64,000 nt of DNA from Leisingera aquaemixtae (lineage in GTDB: Bacteria; Pseudomonadota; Alphaproteobacteria; Rhodobacterales; Rhodobacteraceae), in NCBI RefSeq assembly GCF_001458395.1, contig NZ_CYSR01000027.1, forward strand, positions 1 through 64,000. Direction: 5' to 3'. The notes beneath the pieces are model-generated. The model worked only from the letters and a program-made list of their open reading frames with translations, did no database searches and was not told the DNA's origin. The position numbers and the translations under genes are program-made. Positions 16,775-26,165 of the stretch are shown piece by piece. Numbering within the stretch: position 1 is the first letter of the stretch; the number at the start of each line of letters is the position of its first letter.

Positions 16775-18706
16775 TCAGGAGCCCCAAATGGCCTGATGCG
16801 CTTCCTCGCCGCTTTCGAAGATATGCGGCTGCACACTGCGGCTGGCGAGCTCGCCCTGCATCTTCAGGCGCATGAAGGCGCTGGTGGTATAATGAGCGAT
16901 CGAGGCGCTGTTCCTGTCCAGCGTTTCGCCGACTGAGGCGGCATAGTCGTCCTGCAGATCCTCGGCGATGCGGAAGCCGTTCTGGTTCATCACCATATTC
17001 ACGTCCCGGCCGCTCCGGGCGAAGGCGTCCTGCAGCACGCGGGCCAGATCCTCGACGTCCTGCTTCTTGCGAACGGTCCAGCCTTCGAGGTTGAGGAACA
17101 TGGTGTGGCGGGCGGCGTCATAGGTGACGCGTTCGGAAAGGTTGAGGTTCAACAGGTCTTTCATCAGCCCCATAGGCTCCTCCCGGAAGATGCGCGCATC
17201 CATCAGGGTGACGTTTTCGATGATCGGCTTGAACTCCATCTGATCCAGAATGTCGCGCTGCAGGTCGATGCCGGGGGCGATCTCGATCAGCTCAAGCCCC
17301 TTGGGGGTCAGCTGCAGTACGCAGCGTTCGGTCACGTAAAGCACCGGCTGCGAGCGCTGCGAGGCGTAAGGCCCGGAAAAGGTGATCTGTTCGATCAGCC
17401 GCACGAATTTCTTGTTGCGGCCTTCCTGAACGATGCGCAGCTCGCCGTTTTCCACCGCAACCTTCAACCCGCCCGCAGTGAAGGTGCCGGCAAAGACCAC
17501 GGCGCGGGAGTTCTGCGAGATGTTGATGAAGCCGCCGCAGCCGTTCAGGCGGCCGCCGAAGCGGGAGGCGTTGACGCTGCCCTCGGCGTCGCATTCCGCC
17601 ATGCCGAGGCAAGTGAGGTCCAGCCCGCCGCCATCGTAGAAATCGAACATCTGGTTCTGGTCGATGATGGCGTCAGCATTGGCGGAGGAGCCGAAGCTGG
17701 AGCCGCCTGCCAGCACTCCGCCAACGGCGCCGGCCTCGGTGGTCAGGGTGATGTAGGGGGTGGCCTTTTCCTCGTTGGCCACAGCCGCGACACCGTCGGG
17801 CGCACCAACGCCGAGGTTCACGGCACCGTTGGGCGGCAGCTCAAAGGCGGCGCGGCGGGCGATGATCTTGCGCTGGTCCAGCGGCATCTTGGGGATGCCA
17901 CCCAATGGCACCCGGATTTCGCCGGAGAGCGCCGGATTGTGCTGCACGCCGTAATTCATCCGGTGCATCTCCGGGTCATCGGCGACACAGACGCAGTCCA
18001 CCAGCAGGCCGGGGATCTTCACGTCCTTGGGTTTGATCGAGCCGTCCTCGACGATGCGCTCCACCTGGGCGATGACGATGCCGCCGTTGTTGTGGGCCGC
18101 CATCGCCTGGGCCAGGCAGTCCAGCGTCAGCGCCTCGCGCTCCATGCTGATGTTGCCGGAGCGGTCGGCGCTGGTGCCGCGGATGAAGGCAACGTCGATC
18201 TTGGTGGCCTTGTAGAACAGCCAGTCTTCGCCATCGACCTGGACGTATTTGACGATGTCTTCTTCGGTCACCTTGTTGACCTTGCCGCCGCCGTGGCGCG
18301 GGTCGACATAGGTGTGCAGTCCGACCTTGGAGAACAGGCCGGGCTGGCCGGCGGCGCAGGCGCGGTAGAGCTGGGAGATCACCCCCTGCGGCAGGTTGTA
18401 GCCGCATATCTTGTTTTCCTGCGCGGCCTGGGCGACCTTGGGCATGCGGCCGAAATTGCCGGCGATCACCCGCCGCAGCAGGCCGTCGTGATGCAGTCGC
18501 CCGGTGCCCAGCCCCTTGCTGTCGCCGGCGCCGGCGCACATGATCAGGGTCAGGTCGCGGGGGGCGCCCTGGTCCAGAAACCGCTTTTCCAGCGCCGCGT
18601 GCAGCATCTCCGGGATGCAGCTTTGCACGAACCCGGTGGTGGTCACGACATCCCCGTCCCGGATCAGCGCCATCGCCTGTTCGGTGGTGGTTGTCTTGTC
18701 TTTCAT
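16775..18706 (-). CDS. Acyl-CoA:acetate/propionate CoA-transferase (YdiF/Pct-type)
   Basis: The protein is 643 aa and fuses the alpha and beta halves of a class I CoA-transferase in one chain. The N-terminal half has the GDVVTTTGFVQSCIPEML start and GAGDSKGLG. The C-terminal half has LGVGAPDGVAA and TLTTEAGAVGG, where the Glu is the expected catalytic residue that forms the CoA thioester. Length and order fit the YdiF/propionate CoA-transferase group, which moves CoA between short-chain acyl-CoAs and carboxylates in the cytoplasm. It stands alone, with a terminator-like hairpin downstream and a 226-bp gap upstream. The exact acyl substrate cannot be told from sequence. Confidence 0.88.
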   Translation of the reverse strand: MKDKTTTTEQAMALIRDGDVVTTTGFVQSCIPEMLHAALEKRFLDQGAPRDLTLIMCAGAGDSKGLGTGRLHHDGLLRRVIAGNFGRMPKVAQAAQENKICGYNLPQGVISQLYRACAAGQPGLFSKVGLHTYVDPRHGGGKVNKVTEEDIVKYVQVDGEDWLFYKATKIDVAFIRGTSADRSGNISMEREALTLDCLAQAMAAHNNGGIVIAQVERIVEDGSIKPKDVKIPGLLVDCVCVADDPEMHRMNYGVQHNPALSGEIRVPLGGIPKMPLDQRKIIARRAAFELPPNGAVNLGVGAPDGVAAVANEEKATPYITLTTEAGAVGGVLAGGSSFGSSANADAIIDQNQMFDFYDGGGLDLTCLGMAECDAEGSVNASRFGGRLNGCGGFINISQNSRAVVFAGTFTAGGLKVAVENGELRIVQEGRNKKFVRLIEQITFSGPYASQRSQPVLYVTERCVLQLTPKGLELIEIAPGIDLQRDILDQMEFKPIIENVTLMDARIFREEPMGLMKDLLNLNLSERVTYDAARHTMFLNLEGWTVRKKQDVEDLARVLQDAFARSGRDVNMVMNQNGFRIAEDLQDDYAASVGETLDRNSASIAHYTTSAFMRLKMQGELASRSVQPHIFESGEEAHQAIWGS

Positions 18707-18932
18707 GGCGGCGCGTCCTCCCCGATGCCGGTTGCCGTCCGGTCAGGATCGGTGTCCTGACGGCGGGATGATCGGGAATGTTAGGCCCGCGCGCAGGCGC
18801 GCCTGTCCTTCGATTGCGTCAGCGGACCGGGGACCTGCGACATCGGCCGGCGCTGGCTGGCGGAAAGTTTCCGATCGGCGCCTGCAATTTCCGCGCTGGG
18901 GGCTTTTTGTATACTGCGGCCGGCTGACGGGC

Positions 18933-20966
18933 TTAGAAAAAGCTTGCCCCGGCGTCCTGCCAGTCGCTTAGCGTGATACCTTCGAACGTCACGGAGCAGC
19001 CGTCCGCGAACGCAAAGACCAGCCCGTCGTCCGTGTCCATCGCCTGTGCGCTCCACGAATGCGGGCCGATGATTTTGGTCCGGTCGACGCCAAGCTCGAA
19101 GTCTGTAATCGTGTCCGCGCCTGATTTCCGGGTGTTGAACACGAAGCAGTCCGCGCCCTCACCGCCGGTCAGCACATCATTCCCCTTGCCGCCGGCAAGT
19201 GTGTCGTTTCCCGTGCCGGCTTCCAGGATGTCGCGGCCTGATCCGCCCCTCAGAACGTCATTGTGGCTGCCGCCTGACAGGAAGTCGGCTGCGCCGCCGC
19301 CCTTCAGCCTGTCCGCGCCGCTGCCGCCGTCCAGGCAATCGCTGCCCCGGTTTCCGGCCAGGATGTCCCTGCCGCCGCCCCCTTGCAGGTCGTCATCACC
19401 GGACTTGCCGGAGAGGACATCCGCACCCTTGCGGCCAAAGATGAAATCCTGCCCGGAGCCGCCGCTGAGAACATCATTGCCGGCAGTGCCCGCGATCCTG
19501 TCCATTGCGGCAAAGGCATCTTTTTGCAGGTTCTGAACATCCGTATTGCGCAGGATAACGTCTGACAGCGTCGTATCCCAAAGCGCCTTCAGCTCGTCTG
19601 CCGGGATGCCGTCGCGGCCCTCGCTCCAGAACGGGTCGCCATCGCGCAGCCGGGTAAATTGATCAATCATGACAAGCGAGAACGTCTGCCCCAGCAGCCC
19701 GCTGCCAAAGGCGTCCTCGGCCAGGCCGCCGATCCAGGCGTCCACGAGATCGGTATCGCCATAAGCCTCTTCCAGCTTGGCGGCCAGCACCGCGTCGGAG
19801 GTAATGTCAGAGAAGCGTTCCGCGCGCGGCAGGCCCAGAGCCTCGCGCAACTCATTATAGCTGGCCACGCCCATGTCGCGCCCGCGCTGGATGTTCAGCG
19901 CCGCCAGATCCAGCCCGCCCGCGCCCGGCGGCCCGAACAGGAAGGAGCGCACGTCCTCCACCACTTGGGTGTCGATGGCTTCGGAAGTCTGGGTGGCCGC
20001 CCCGCGCAGGACATTTTCGACCATGCCATTCTGGCTGACCAGATGCGGCTGAAAAAACGCATCGCGCAGCGCCAGCGGGTCCAGCTGGGTGCCGTTTTCG
20101 GTGACCCGCTGCAGGTTGGCCGACAGCAGGGTGTGCCCGAGCCGGTAGACGGCGCTGGAGAATTCGATCGCAATCCCCGGGTTCACATCCGGGTCATGGC
20201 CCTGGTAGGCGCCAAAGGCATTATCGCCCAGAAGGACCGGCAGAAACTCCTTGAAAGTGATGGCTTGCACCAGCGCTTCGACCCGGGCGCGGGCGGCCTC
20301 AAACAGCTGATCATCCGTCAGCGACGGATCCCTGTCCGCCAGTTCCTGGACCAGCCGGTTGTGTTCGCGGGTGAACAGCGTGTGCATCGATGTCAGCGCG
20401 ACGTTTTCAGCGGCGCGGACATCGCCGGTCAGGAAACCGTCGCCTTCGAGGTTCAGAAACTGGTCCTCGGTCATCTTCAGTTTGCCGCCTTCGCCCCGCA
20501 TCGCGGCAACCATCTCTGCGGTTGAGCCATAGATCATCGAGGCGTCGATGCAGGCGGTGATCTCATTGAGGAATTCACCGTTGTGCTGTTCCACCCGGGT
20601 GAACGGAATGATGGCGTTGCCGGTGCCGAAGGGATCAAAGAATGGATCGCCTGCCGGGACTTCTATATCTGCATGCTCGCCGCTCTCGGTGCCGGTCAGC
20701 GACAAGTCATGGTCCAGGAACTGGCCCCAGATCCAAAGAAAGTCTGATGCTCCGGCGGCGTTTGCCGTTTCTCCGGTTTGGGCTGACAGTATGTTGGACA
20801 GTTCGCGCGGGTTCAGCCGGTCCGCACCCGCCATTTCGCCATCCGGCCCCAGCCCGCTGCCCGCCAGTCTCAGCAGTTCCGTGCCGGTTGCGCCCCAGTC
20901 AGGATGGTCTGGATTTGCGGACGTGCCATCGGAGGGCCGTGCGGCCCCAATCTGTAAACTGGACAT
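18933..20966 (-). CDS. Animal-type haem peroxidase with RTX calcium-binding repeats
   Basis: The protein is 677 aa from the ATG at 20966, which has GGGGGATC just upstream. Residues 1-500 are a peroxidase/cyclooxygenase-type haem domain: WGQFLDHDLSLT carries the distal His, SAVYRLGHTLL the proximal His, and ALNIQRGRDMG is a family signature. Residues about 510-620 hold a run of GGxGxDxL-type nonapeptides (e.g. GGSGADRLKGGGAADFLSG) that bind calcium in secreted RTX proteins. There is no N-terminal signal peptide, as expected for type I secretion through a C-terminal signal (NTRKSGADTITDFELGVD and onward). No type I exporter genes are in the window. It probably acts outside the cell; similar peroxinectin-like enzymes are known in roseobacters. 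Confidence 0.88.
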   Translation of the reverse strand: MSSLQIGAARPSDGTSANPDHPDWGATGTELLRLAGSGLGPDGEMAGADRLNPRELSNILSAQTGETANAAGASDFLWIWGQFLDHDLSLTGTESGEHADIEVPAGDPFFDPFGTGNAIIPFTRVEQHNGEFLNEITACIDASMIYGSTAEMVAAMRGEGGKLKMTEDQFLNLEGDGFLTGDVRAAENVALTSMHTLFTREHNRLVQELADRDPSLTDDQLFEAARARVEALVQAITFKEFLPVLLGDNAFGAYQGHDPDVNPGIAIEFSSAVYRLGHTLLSANLQRVTENGTQLDPLALRDAFFQPHLVSQNGMVENVLRGAATQTSEAIDTQVVEDVRSFLFGPPGAGGLDLAALNIQRGRDMGVASYNELREALGLPRAERFSDITSDAVLAAKLEEAYGDTDLVDAWIGGLAEDAFGSGLLGQTFSLVMIDQFTRLRDGDPFWSEGRDGIPADELKALWDTTLSDVILRNTDVQNLQKDAFAAMDRIAGTAGNDVLSGGSGQDFIFGRKGADVLSGKSGDDDLQGGGGRDILAGNRGSDCLDGGSGADRLKGGGAADFLSGGSHNDVLRGGSGRDILEAGTGNDTLAGGKGNDVLTGGEGADCFVFNTRKSGADTITDFELGVDRTKIIGPHSWSAQAMDTDDGLVFAFADGCSVTFEGITLSDWQDAGASFF

Positions 20967-21203
20967 GTGATCCCCCAATCACTCGTAAAAAAACACTGTC
21001 ACCGGAATTGCCGTCGCGCGGCCCGAAAGCGCTGTGCCCCCCGTGCCGCCGAACGCCGATATCCCCCGCACATGCACCCCTGCGGGACTGCAGGTTTCAG
21101 GTAGTGCTTCACGATTTCGTGTCAAACCGTGTGATCGCGTGATTGCGCGGCGCTGGCAGGGCAAGGCTGCCAAGGGGCAGCTGCCGCACGGAGCGGGGGA
21201 GGG

Positions 21204-23585
21204 TCAGGCTTGCCTGGCTTGCAGTGCGGCGCTCCCGGCGTCCGGGGTGCCTGTCCATTTGGCGATCTGATCCAGCAGTTCCTGCTTGCGCACGGGTTTG
21301 GACAGGAAGCCCACCATGCCCGCCGCGCGGCAGGCGGCCTCATCGGTGCTCAGCACATTGGCGGTCAGGGCCAGGATCGGGCAGGGCGCGCGGCCGTTCT
21401 CCTGCTCCCACGCCCGCAGCCGGCGGGTCGCCTCAAGCCCGTCCATCACCGGCATCGACATATCCATAAGCACCAGATCGAACGGCTGCGCCGCAAAGGT
21501 CTCGACCGCCTCCTGGCCGTTGCTGCAAATGGTCATCTGGATGCCGGACGGGCCGAGCATCTTCTTCAGAACCAGCTGGTTGGTGCGGTTGTCCTCCGCC
21601 ACCAGCAGCCGCAGGCGGCTGAACCCTGTGCCCGCTGGCGCGGCTGCCGCAGCCAGCGCAGCCGGGGCAGCAGGCTCTGCGCCGGGCTGCAGCGCCTCTT
21701 GCAGCATCCGCAGCAGCACCCTGTTGCGGGCTGGTTTCATCAGCACGTGCAAGGTCCTGCACTGCTTGAGCGCCTGGTAGTCCGAGATCAGCCGGCTGCC
21801 GACGCAGAACACCACCGGCAGTTCCCGGCAGCCGGGCAGGCTGTGCAGCCGCTGGCACAGCTGTTTGGCCTGTTCCAGCGGCACGCTGTTTTCCACCAGC
21901 ACCAGATCCGGCTGCTGTTGCCGGGCGGCCAGCGCTTCCACCTGCTCCAGCAGCTCTGCCGCCCCGGGCGGGACCATCGTGTCCGCCCCCCAGTAGGCCA
22001 GCTGGCGCAGCCGCACATCGCGCGAGAACGGCAGATCGGCCACCACGGCAACCCGTTTGCCGGCCAGCGGCCTGGAAGGTGCCGGTGACGGAGCCGCAAC
22101 CGGCAGCGTCAGGCACACAGTGAAGCAGGAGCCCTTGCCGGCCTGCGAGACCACGTCGATGCGCCCGCCCATGGCCTGCGCCAGCCGCGACGAGATGGCC
22201 AGCCCCAGACCGGTGCCCTCAAAGCGCCGGGCGGTGGTGCTTTCGACCTGCTCGAAGGCGTGAAAGATCTGGCCGATGCTGTCTTCGGGGATGCCGACGC
22301 CTGTGTCGCGGACGTCGATGCACAGCGGAATGTTGTGGCTGGGATCGTAATTCAGCGTGATGCTGATATGGCCTTCCAGCGTGAATTTGACGGCATTGCC
22401 GACCAGGTTCATCAGGATCTGCCGCACCCGGCCGCTGTCGCCGATGAACTCCGGCGGCGTGTGCTCGGGGATGTCGATGCAGATTTCAACGCCCTTGGCG
22501 GTGGCGCTCGGCGACATCAGCGTGGCCACATCATAGATCAGATCGCGCAGGTTGAACGGCTGCTGCAGCATCTGCGCCTTGCCGGCCTCCAGCTTGGAAA
22601 AGTCGAGAATGTCATTGACGATACGCAGCAGCGCCTCGGAGGAGGCGAGGATCGTGCTGGTGCAGGAGGTCTGCTCCGGGGTCAGCCGGGTTTCGTTCAG
22701 CACCTCAGCCATGCCCAGAACGCCGTTGATCGGGGTGCGAATTTCATGGCTCATGGTGGCCAGGAAACGGGACTTCGTCTCCGTTGCGGCCTCTGCGCGG
22801 GCCTTTTCCTGCTGCAGACGCTCGGCAATCCGCTTCTTTTCCTGCAGGCTCGCGGCCAGCGTGTCGAGCGCTGCGAATACGGCGCGGATCTCGTCTTCGG
22901 CCTTTGGCCGGCCGGATTGCTCGCCGCTGGCCAGCCGCTGCAGCTTGGCGGCGGCCGATTGGATCGCCGCTGAAATGGCGTGGGCCTTGCGCATCGAAAA
23001 TATCAGCGCCGCGGCCATGATCAGCGCGGTACCGGTCAGCCCGAGCACAAAGATGCGGGACAGCGCCTGGTTGGTTGCCGCCACGGTCTGCTCCGCGTGC
23101 GCCGCCGCAAGGGCGGTCACCAGCGCGGCCTGCCGGGTGACGGCTTCGCTGCTCATCATCAGCGCGCTGAGCGTGGGGATCTCTTGGGCCGGTTTGATGC
23201 TGAGCAGAACCACTGCCATCTGGCACCATTCCGCCAGCGCCTGGTTCAATGCTTCAGCTTCACCGCGGAGCGGCGCCGGAAGGGGCTGCTGCAGCAGGGC
23301 GCTCAGATCGCGGTTGATGACCTGAAGATGCGCCTGGAATTCGGCGGCGACGCCCTCCTGCGGGATCAGCCGGGTCATCGCCAGCACGTCCTGGGCATAG
23401 GTTTGGGCGGCAGTGATGCCGGTGCTGACGCTGCTGGTGCGGCGGGTGACTTCCAGGGCGGCCTCCAGCACGGCGTCCTTGCGGCTGGACGCATAGACCG
23501 CCATGCCGCCGACCAGCAGCACAGCAAACAGCGCCGCAACCGTAATCACAAGAACCGGCAGGACGATGGATCGCTTGATGATCAT
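21204..23585 (-). CDS. Membrane-bound hybrid histidine kinase with receiver domains
   Basis: The protein is 793 aa. There is a TM segment near residues 7-30, a mostly helical periplasmic part to about 175, a second TM around 178-198, a HAMP-like linker and a coiled coil. The HisKA box is FLATMSHEIRTPINGV with the phospho-accepting His, and the ATPase has the N box (NLVGNAVKFT), G1 (DTGVGIPED) and G2 (GTGLGLAISSRLAQAMGG). A degenerate receiver-like segment follows (VAVVADLPFSRDVRL...LVLVENSVPL) that lacks a clear Asp. A true receiver comes last (LLVAEDNRTNQLVLKKML, phospho-acceptor in LVLMDMSMPVMDG, Lys in FLSKPV). The layout is RcsC/BarA-like. It starts 25 nt after the cytochrome c peroxidase gene, so the two are likely co-transcribed; the signal is unknown. 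Confidence 0.9.
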   Translation of the reverse strand: MIIKRSIVLPVLVITVAALFAVLLVGGMAVYASSRKDAVLEAALEVTRRTSSVSTGITAAQTYAQDVLAMTRLIPQEGVAAEFQAHLQVINRDLSALLQQPLPAPLRGEAEALNQALAEWCQMAVVLLSIKPAQEIPTLSALMMSSEAVTRQAALVTALAAAHAEQTVAATNQALSRIFVLGLTGTALIMAAALIFSMRKAHAISAAIQSAAAKLQRLASGEQSGRPKAEDEIRAVFAALDTLAASLQEKKRIAERLQQEKARAEAATETKSRFLATMSHEIRTPINGVLGMAEVLNETRLTPEQTSCTSTILASSEALLRIVNDILDFSKLEAGKAQMLQQPFNLRDLIYDVATLMSPSATAKGVEICIDIPEHTPPEFIGDSGRVRQILMNLVGNAVKFTLEGHISITLNYDPSHNIPLCIDVRDTGVGIPEDSIGQIFHAFEQVESTTARRFEGTGLGLAISSRLAQAMGGRIDVVSQAGKGSCFTVCLTLPVAAPSPAPSRPLAGKRVAVVADLPFSRDVRLRQLAYWGADTMVPPGAAELLEQVEALAARQQQPDLVLVENSVPLEQAKQLCQRLHSLPGCRELPVVFCVGSRLISDYQALKQCRTLHVLMKPARNRVLLRMLQEALQPGAEPAAPAALAAAAAPAGTGFSRLRLLVAEDNRTNQLVLKKMLGPSGIQMTICSNGQEAVETFAAQPFDLVLMDMSMPVMDGLEATRRLRAWEQENGRAPCPILALTANVLSTDEAACRAAGMVGFLSKPVRKQELLDQIAKWTGTPDAGSAALQARQA

Positions 23586-23610
23586 GAACGGATGCCTTCA
23601 GCCGCGCGCA

Positions 23611-24609
23611 TCAATTGGCCGGCAGGATCGGGGTGGGCACATTGGTTTCATTGTCCGTCAGTGTCTCAAGAAAGGCGATCAGGTCTGCAATGTCGCCCTC
23701 GCTGGCGGCAAACCCCTTGATGTCCGTATGCCGCTCAATTCCCGCCGCGCCGCCATCGGCGTAATGGCGGAGGACCGCAGGCAGCGACGGCAGCGAGCCG
23801 TCGTGCATATAGGGCGCCCGCAAGGCGATGTTGCGCAGGCCCGGGGTCTTGAAGCGGAAGTACCCGGCGGGATCCTGCGGTGACACGCCGCCGCTGCCCA
23901 GGTCCGAGGCAGGCAGGCCGATGTCGTGCATTTTGTTGTCGGTGAACATCCAGCCGGAATGGCAGGAAACGCAATTTGCCCGCCCGGTGAACAGCGCAAA
24001 GCCGCGTTTGGCGGCCTCCGGCACTGCGGCGTCATCGCCGCTGACCCAGCGGTCAAAACCGGCAACGCCGCTGACAATGGTGCGCTGATAGGTGGCGAGG
24101 GCGGTGAGGATGGTTTCCTTGCGGATGCCCTGGCCGGGAAACAGCCGCTCGAACCAGGCCTTGTATTCGGTCACTGCCGTCAGGCGGGCGGTAATGTCCT
24201 CAAAACTCGCGTTCATCTCATCCGGGGCGGTGATCGGCCCCACTGCCTGTTCCTCCAGGCTGGCCGCGCGCCCGTCCCAGAACAGCGGCGTGATCCAGGC
24301 AGCATTCAGGATCGTCGGCGCATGGCGGTGCACGGGGTTGTCGGCGGCGCCGATCGCCTTGGGTACCGGAGTTTCCCAGCCGAAAGAGGGGTTGTGGCAG
24401 CTGGAGCAACTGATGTTCTGTGCGCCGGACAGGCGCGGGTCGAAGAACAGCATCTTGCCAAGGGTGGCAATTCCGCGGTCATAGGGCGCGTTCTCCGGAA
24501 ACGGCACGGTATCCGGACGCCGGAACGCATCGAGCCCGGCGGGTTGCGCCAGGCTCTGGACGGCCCAAAACAGCAGCGGCACCACGGCGGCGGCAGCTTT
24601 CCACTGCAT
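23611..24609 (-). CDS. Dihaem cytochrome c peroxidase (CcpA/MauG family), periplasmic
   Basis: The protein is 332 aa with a Sec signal peptide (MQWKAAAAVVPLLFWAVQSLA, cleavage near 22). Two CxxCH haem-binding sites are seen: NISCSSCHNPSFGWE near residue 70 and ANCVSCHSGW near 212. The segment KMLFFDPRLSG and a MHDGSLPSL loop near the end fit bacterial dihaem peroxidases that reduce H2O2 with c-type cytochromes. An AGGAGG-like site precedes the ATG at 24609. It is followed 25 nt later by the hybrid histidine kinase gene. Placement between a kinase and nitric-oxide genes suggests expression under low-oxygen or oxidative conditions, but that is inference. Confidence 0.9.
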   Translation of the reverse strand: MQWKAAAAVVPLLFWAVQSLAQPAGLDAFRRPDTVPFPENAPYDRGIATLGKMLFFDPRLSGAQNISCSSCHNPSFGWETPVPKAIGAADNPVHRHAPTILNAAWITPLFWDGRAASLEEQAVGPITAPDEMNASFEDITARLTAVTEYKAWFERLFPGQGIRKETILTALATYQRTIVSGVAGFDRWVSGDDAAVPEAAKRGFALFTGRANCVSCHSGWMFTDNKMHDIGLPASDLGSGGVSPQDPAGYFRFKTPGLRNIALRAPYMHDGSLPSLPAVLRHYADGGAAGIERHTDIKGFAASEGDIADLIAFLETLTDNETNVPTPILPAN

Positions 24610-24730
24610 TCAGGACCTCCTCTTGCAATCCATTCCTACCTATCCGGAATGGCAGCTTCTGAGAAGGCCGTTAATTTTACGTGAGCCATGCATGTTTGCT
24701 GTGTCAGAGGAGGCGGGCATCCGCCCGGTT

Positions 24731-25924
24731 TCATGGCTTGCCGGACACTTTCTTGGGGCCGATGCGCCGCGTGATCAGCCAGGGGCCGGTCTTCAGGACC
24801 ATCAAAGCAAATCCTGCGGTCCACACCACGGCGGAAACCGTGATCCCGTCCCAACCCGCGGCAAGCTCTGCACTTCCCGCAAGACGCAGGGCGGCCGCGC
24901 CCAGCAGCAGCATGAAGGCAAGCGTCAGGGCCGGGCCTGCCACCAGCGGGCGGCCGCTGTGACCCATGGTGGCGCGCATCATCACTGCAAGGGTCATGCC
25001 GCCGATGGCGCCGATGCCCAGGATATGCGCCGCCGCCGCGGGCTGCAGCAGGCCGAAGGGCACGCCGCCCGCCGCGATCAGCCCCGCGGGCACCAGCGCA
25101 TAGGCCAGGTGCAGCATCAGCAGCAGCGGATCCGGCAGGGTGGCAAGGCTGCGCCAGCGCGCCAGCCGCAGCAGGTGCAGCAGGCCCGCGGCCAGCAGGA
25201 GCGCGCCGCTGACGGCGGCCCAGGGCGCTGCGGTCCAGGCCACCAGCGCCGCCGCGCCAAAGACCAGCGTCACCGCGTCGAACTTGCCAAAGGGCGCGAG
25301 CATTTTCGCAGCCCCCTGTTTCGCCAGCCAGTTGCGGGTGAAGCTGGGAATGATCCGCCCGCCGATCAGCATGATCAGAAAGATCAGAACCGCAATGCCC
25401 AGGCGGCGCGAGAGATCCGCCGCGCCTTCGGTCATCGCCTCAAGGTGAAAGCATAGGTTGGCGAGGCCCAGCAGGGTGACCGGCACCACAACCTTGAGGT
25501 TGCGCCAGTTTTCACCGGCGATGATCTCGCGCGCGATCATCGCGATGACGGCGGCCAGAAAAGCGCAGTCGACCAGCAATACCCCCAGCGCGGGCAGGTC
25601 CAGCCAGCCGGCCATCGCCAGCCGCCCCAGCAGCCACAGTCCGGAAAGCAGCGCCAGCGGCCAGCCGCGGGTAGGCATCCGCCCGGTCCAGTTCGGCACC
25701 GCAGTGAACAAAAAGCCCGCAACCACGGCGGCGCCGTAGCCAAAGATCATCTCGTGAATGTGCCAGTCTGTTGCCAGGAACGGCCCGCTATACCCCAGGT
25801 CGCCGCGCCAGATCAGCAGCCAGGCAGGCACCGAAAGCAGGGCAAACAGGCAAGCACCCAGAAAGAACGGCCTGAAGCCGAAGGAAAATAGAACAGGTCC
25901 GGTATATTCGGTTCGCGCAGCCAT
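24731..25924 (-). CDS. nnrS: NnrS family haem- and copper-containing membrane protein
   Basis: The protein is 397 aa from the ATG at 25924, which has a perfect AGGAGG. It is very hydrophobic with about twelve predicted membrane segments. The N-terminus GPVLFSFGFRPFFLGA, then DWHIHEMIFGYGAAVVAGF and FTAVPNWTGR are NnrS signatures with conserved His residues. NnrS proteins are expressed under nitric-oxide control and protect against NO-derived stress. It stands divergent to the Crp/Fnr regulator and near the nor genes, which supports the call. Confidence 0.93.
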   Translation of the reverse strand: MAARTEYTGPVLFSFGFRPFFLGACLFALLSVPAWLLIWRGDLGYSGPFLATDWHIHEMIFGYGAAVVAGFLFTAVPNWTGRMPTRGWPLALLSGLWLLGRLAMAGWLDLPALGVLLVDCAFLAAVIAMIAREIIAGENWRNLKVVVPVTLLGLANLCFHLEAMTEGAADLSRRLGIAVLIFLIMLIGGRIIPSFTRNWLAKQGAAKMLAPFGKFDAVTLVFGAAALVAWTAAPWAAVSGALLLAAGLLHLLRLARWRSLATLPDPLLLMLHLAYALVPAGLIAAGGVPFGLLQPAAAAHILGIGAIGGMTLAVMMRATMGHSGRPLVAGPALTLAFMLLLGAAALRLAGSAELAAGWDGITVSAVVWTAGFALMVLKTGPWLITRRIGPKKVSGKP

Positions 25925-25934
25925 GGTGGCCTCC

Positions 25935-25948
25935 TTGCGTCCGGTCAA
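25935..25948. promoter_or_regulatory. FNR/NnrR-like box near the nnrS start (candidate)
   Basis: TTGCGTCCGGTCAA fits TTG-N8-CAA, the core of FNR/NnrR operators; on the minus strand it reads TTGACCGGACGCAA. It ends only 10 nt before the nnrS ATG and touches the ribosome binding site, an odd position for an activator. It may be chance or a repressing site. Confidence 0.3.
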
Positions 25949-26136
25949 CGAAGGGCGGGCGGCACTGGTCAGGTGCCGCCCGCCGGTTCAGCGCAAGGGA
26001 CGCAATCTTTCGCCGAACCCCGTGGATCAGCTCCGGCGGGCAGGGTCGAGGGAGGCTTCCCCGGTTCCGGGTGCCGGTTTTTCCCGCACGGTTGTTTCCT
26101 CTGGCCTCACTATGCGATAACGGCGGGGAGACCTCT

Positions 26137-26150
26137 TTGTCCTTCAGCAA
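26137..26150. promoter_or_regulatory. FNR/NnrR-like box upstream of the Crp/Fnr gene (candidate)
   Basis: TTGTCCTTCAGCAA fits TTG-N8-CAA and shares the central CTTCA with the box before norC (28424-28437). It lies 16 nt before the TTG start of the regulator gene, so it could mediate autoregulation, and it is about 210 bp upstream of nnrS. Confidence 0.35.
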
Positions 26151-26165
26151 ACTTGCGGTGCATTC

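Noticed and set aside
17105-18760. 551-aa open frame opposite the CoA-transferase gene
   Set aside because: It mirrors the CoA-transferase codons, is rich in His/Gly/Ala/Asp as antisense frames of high-G+C genes are, and has no motif or ribosome binding site.
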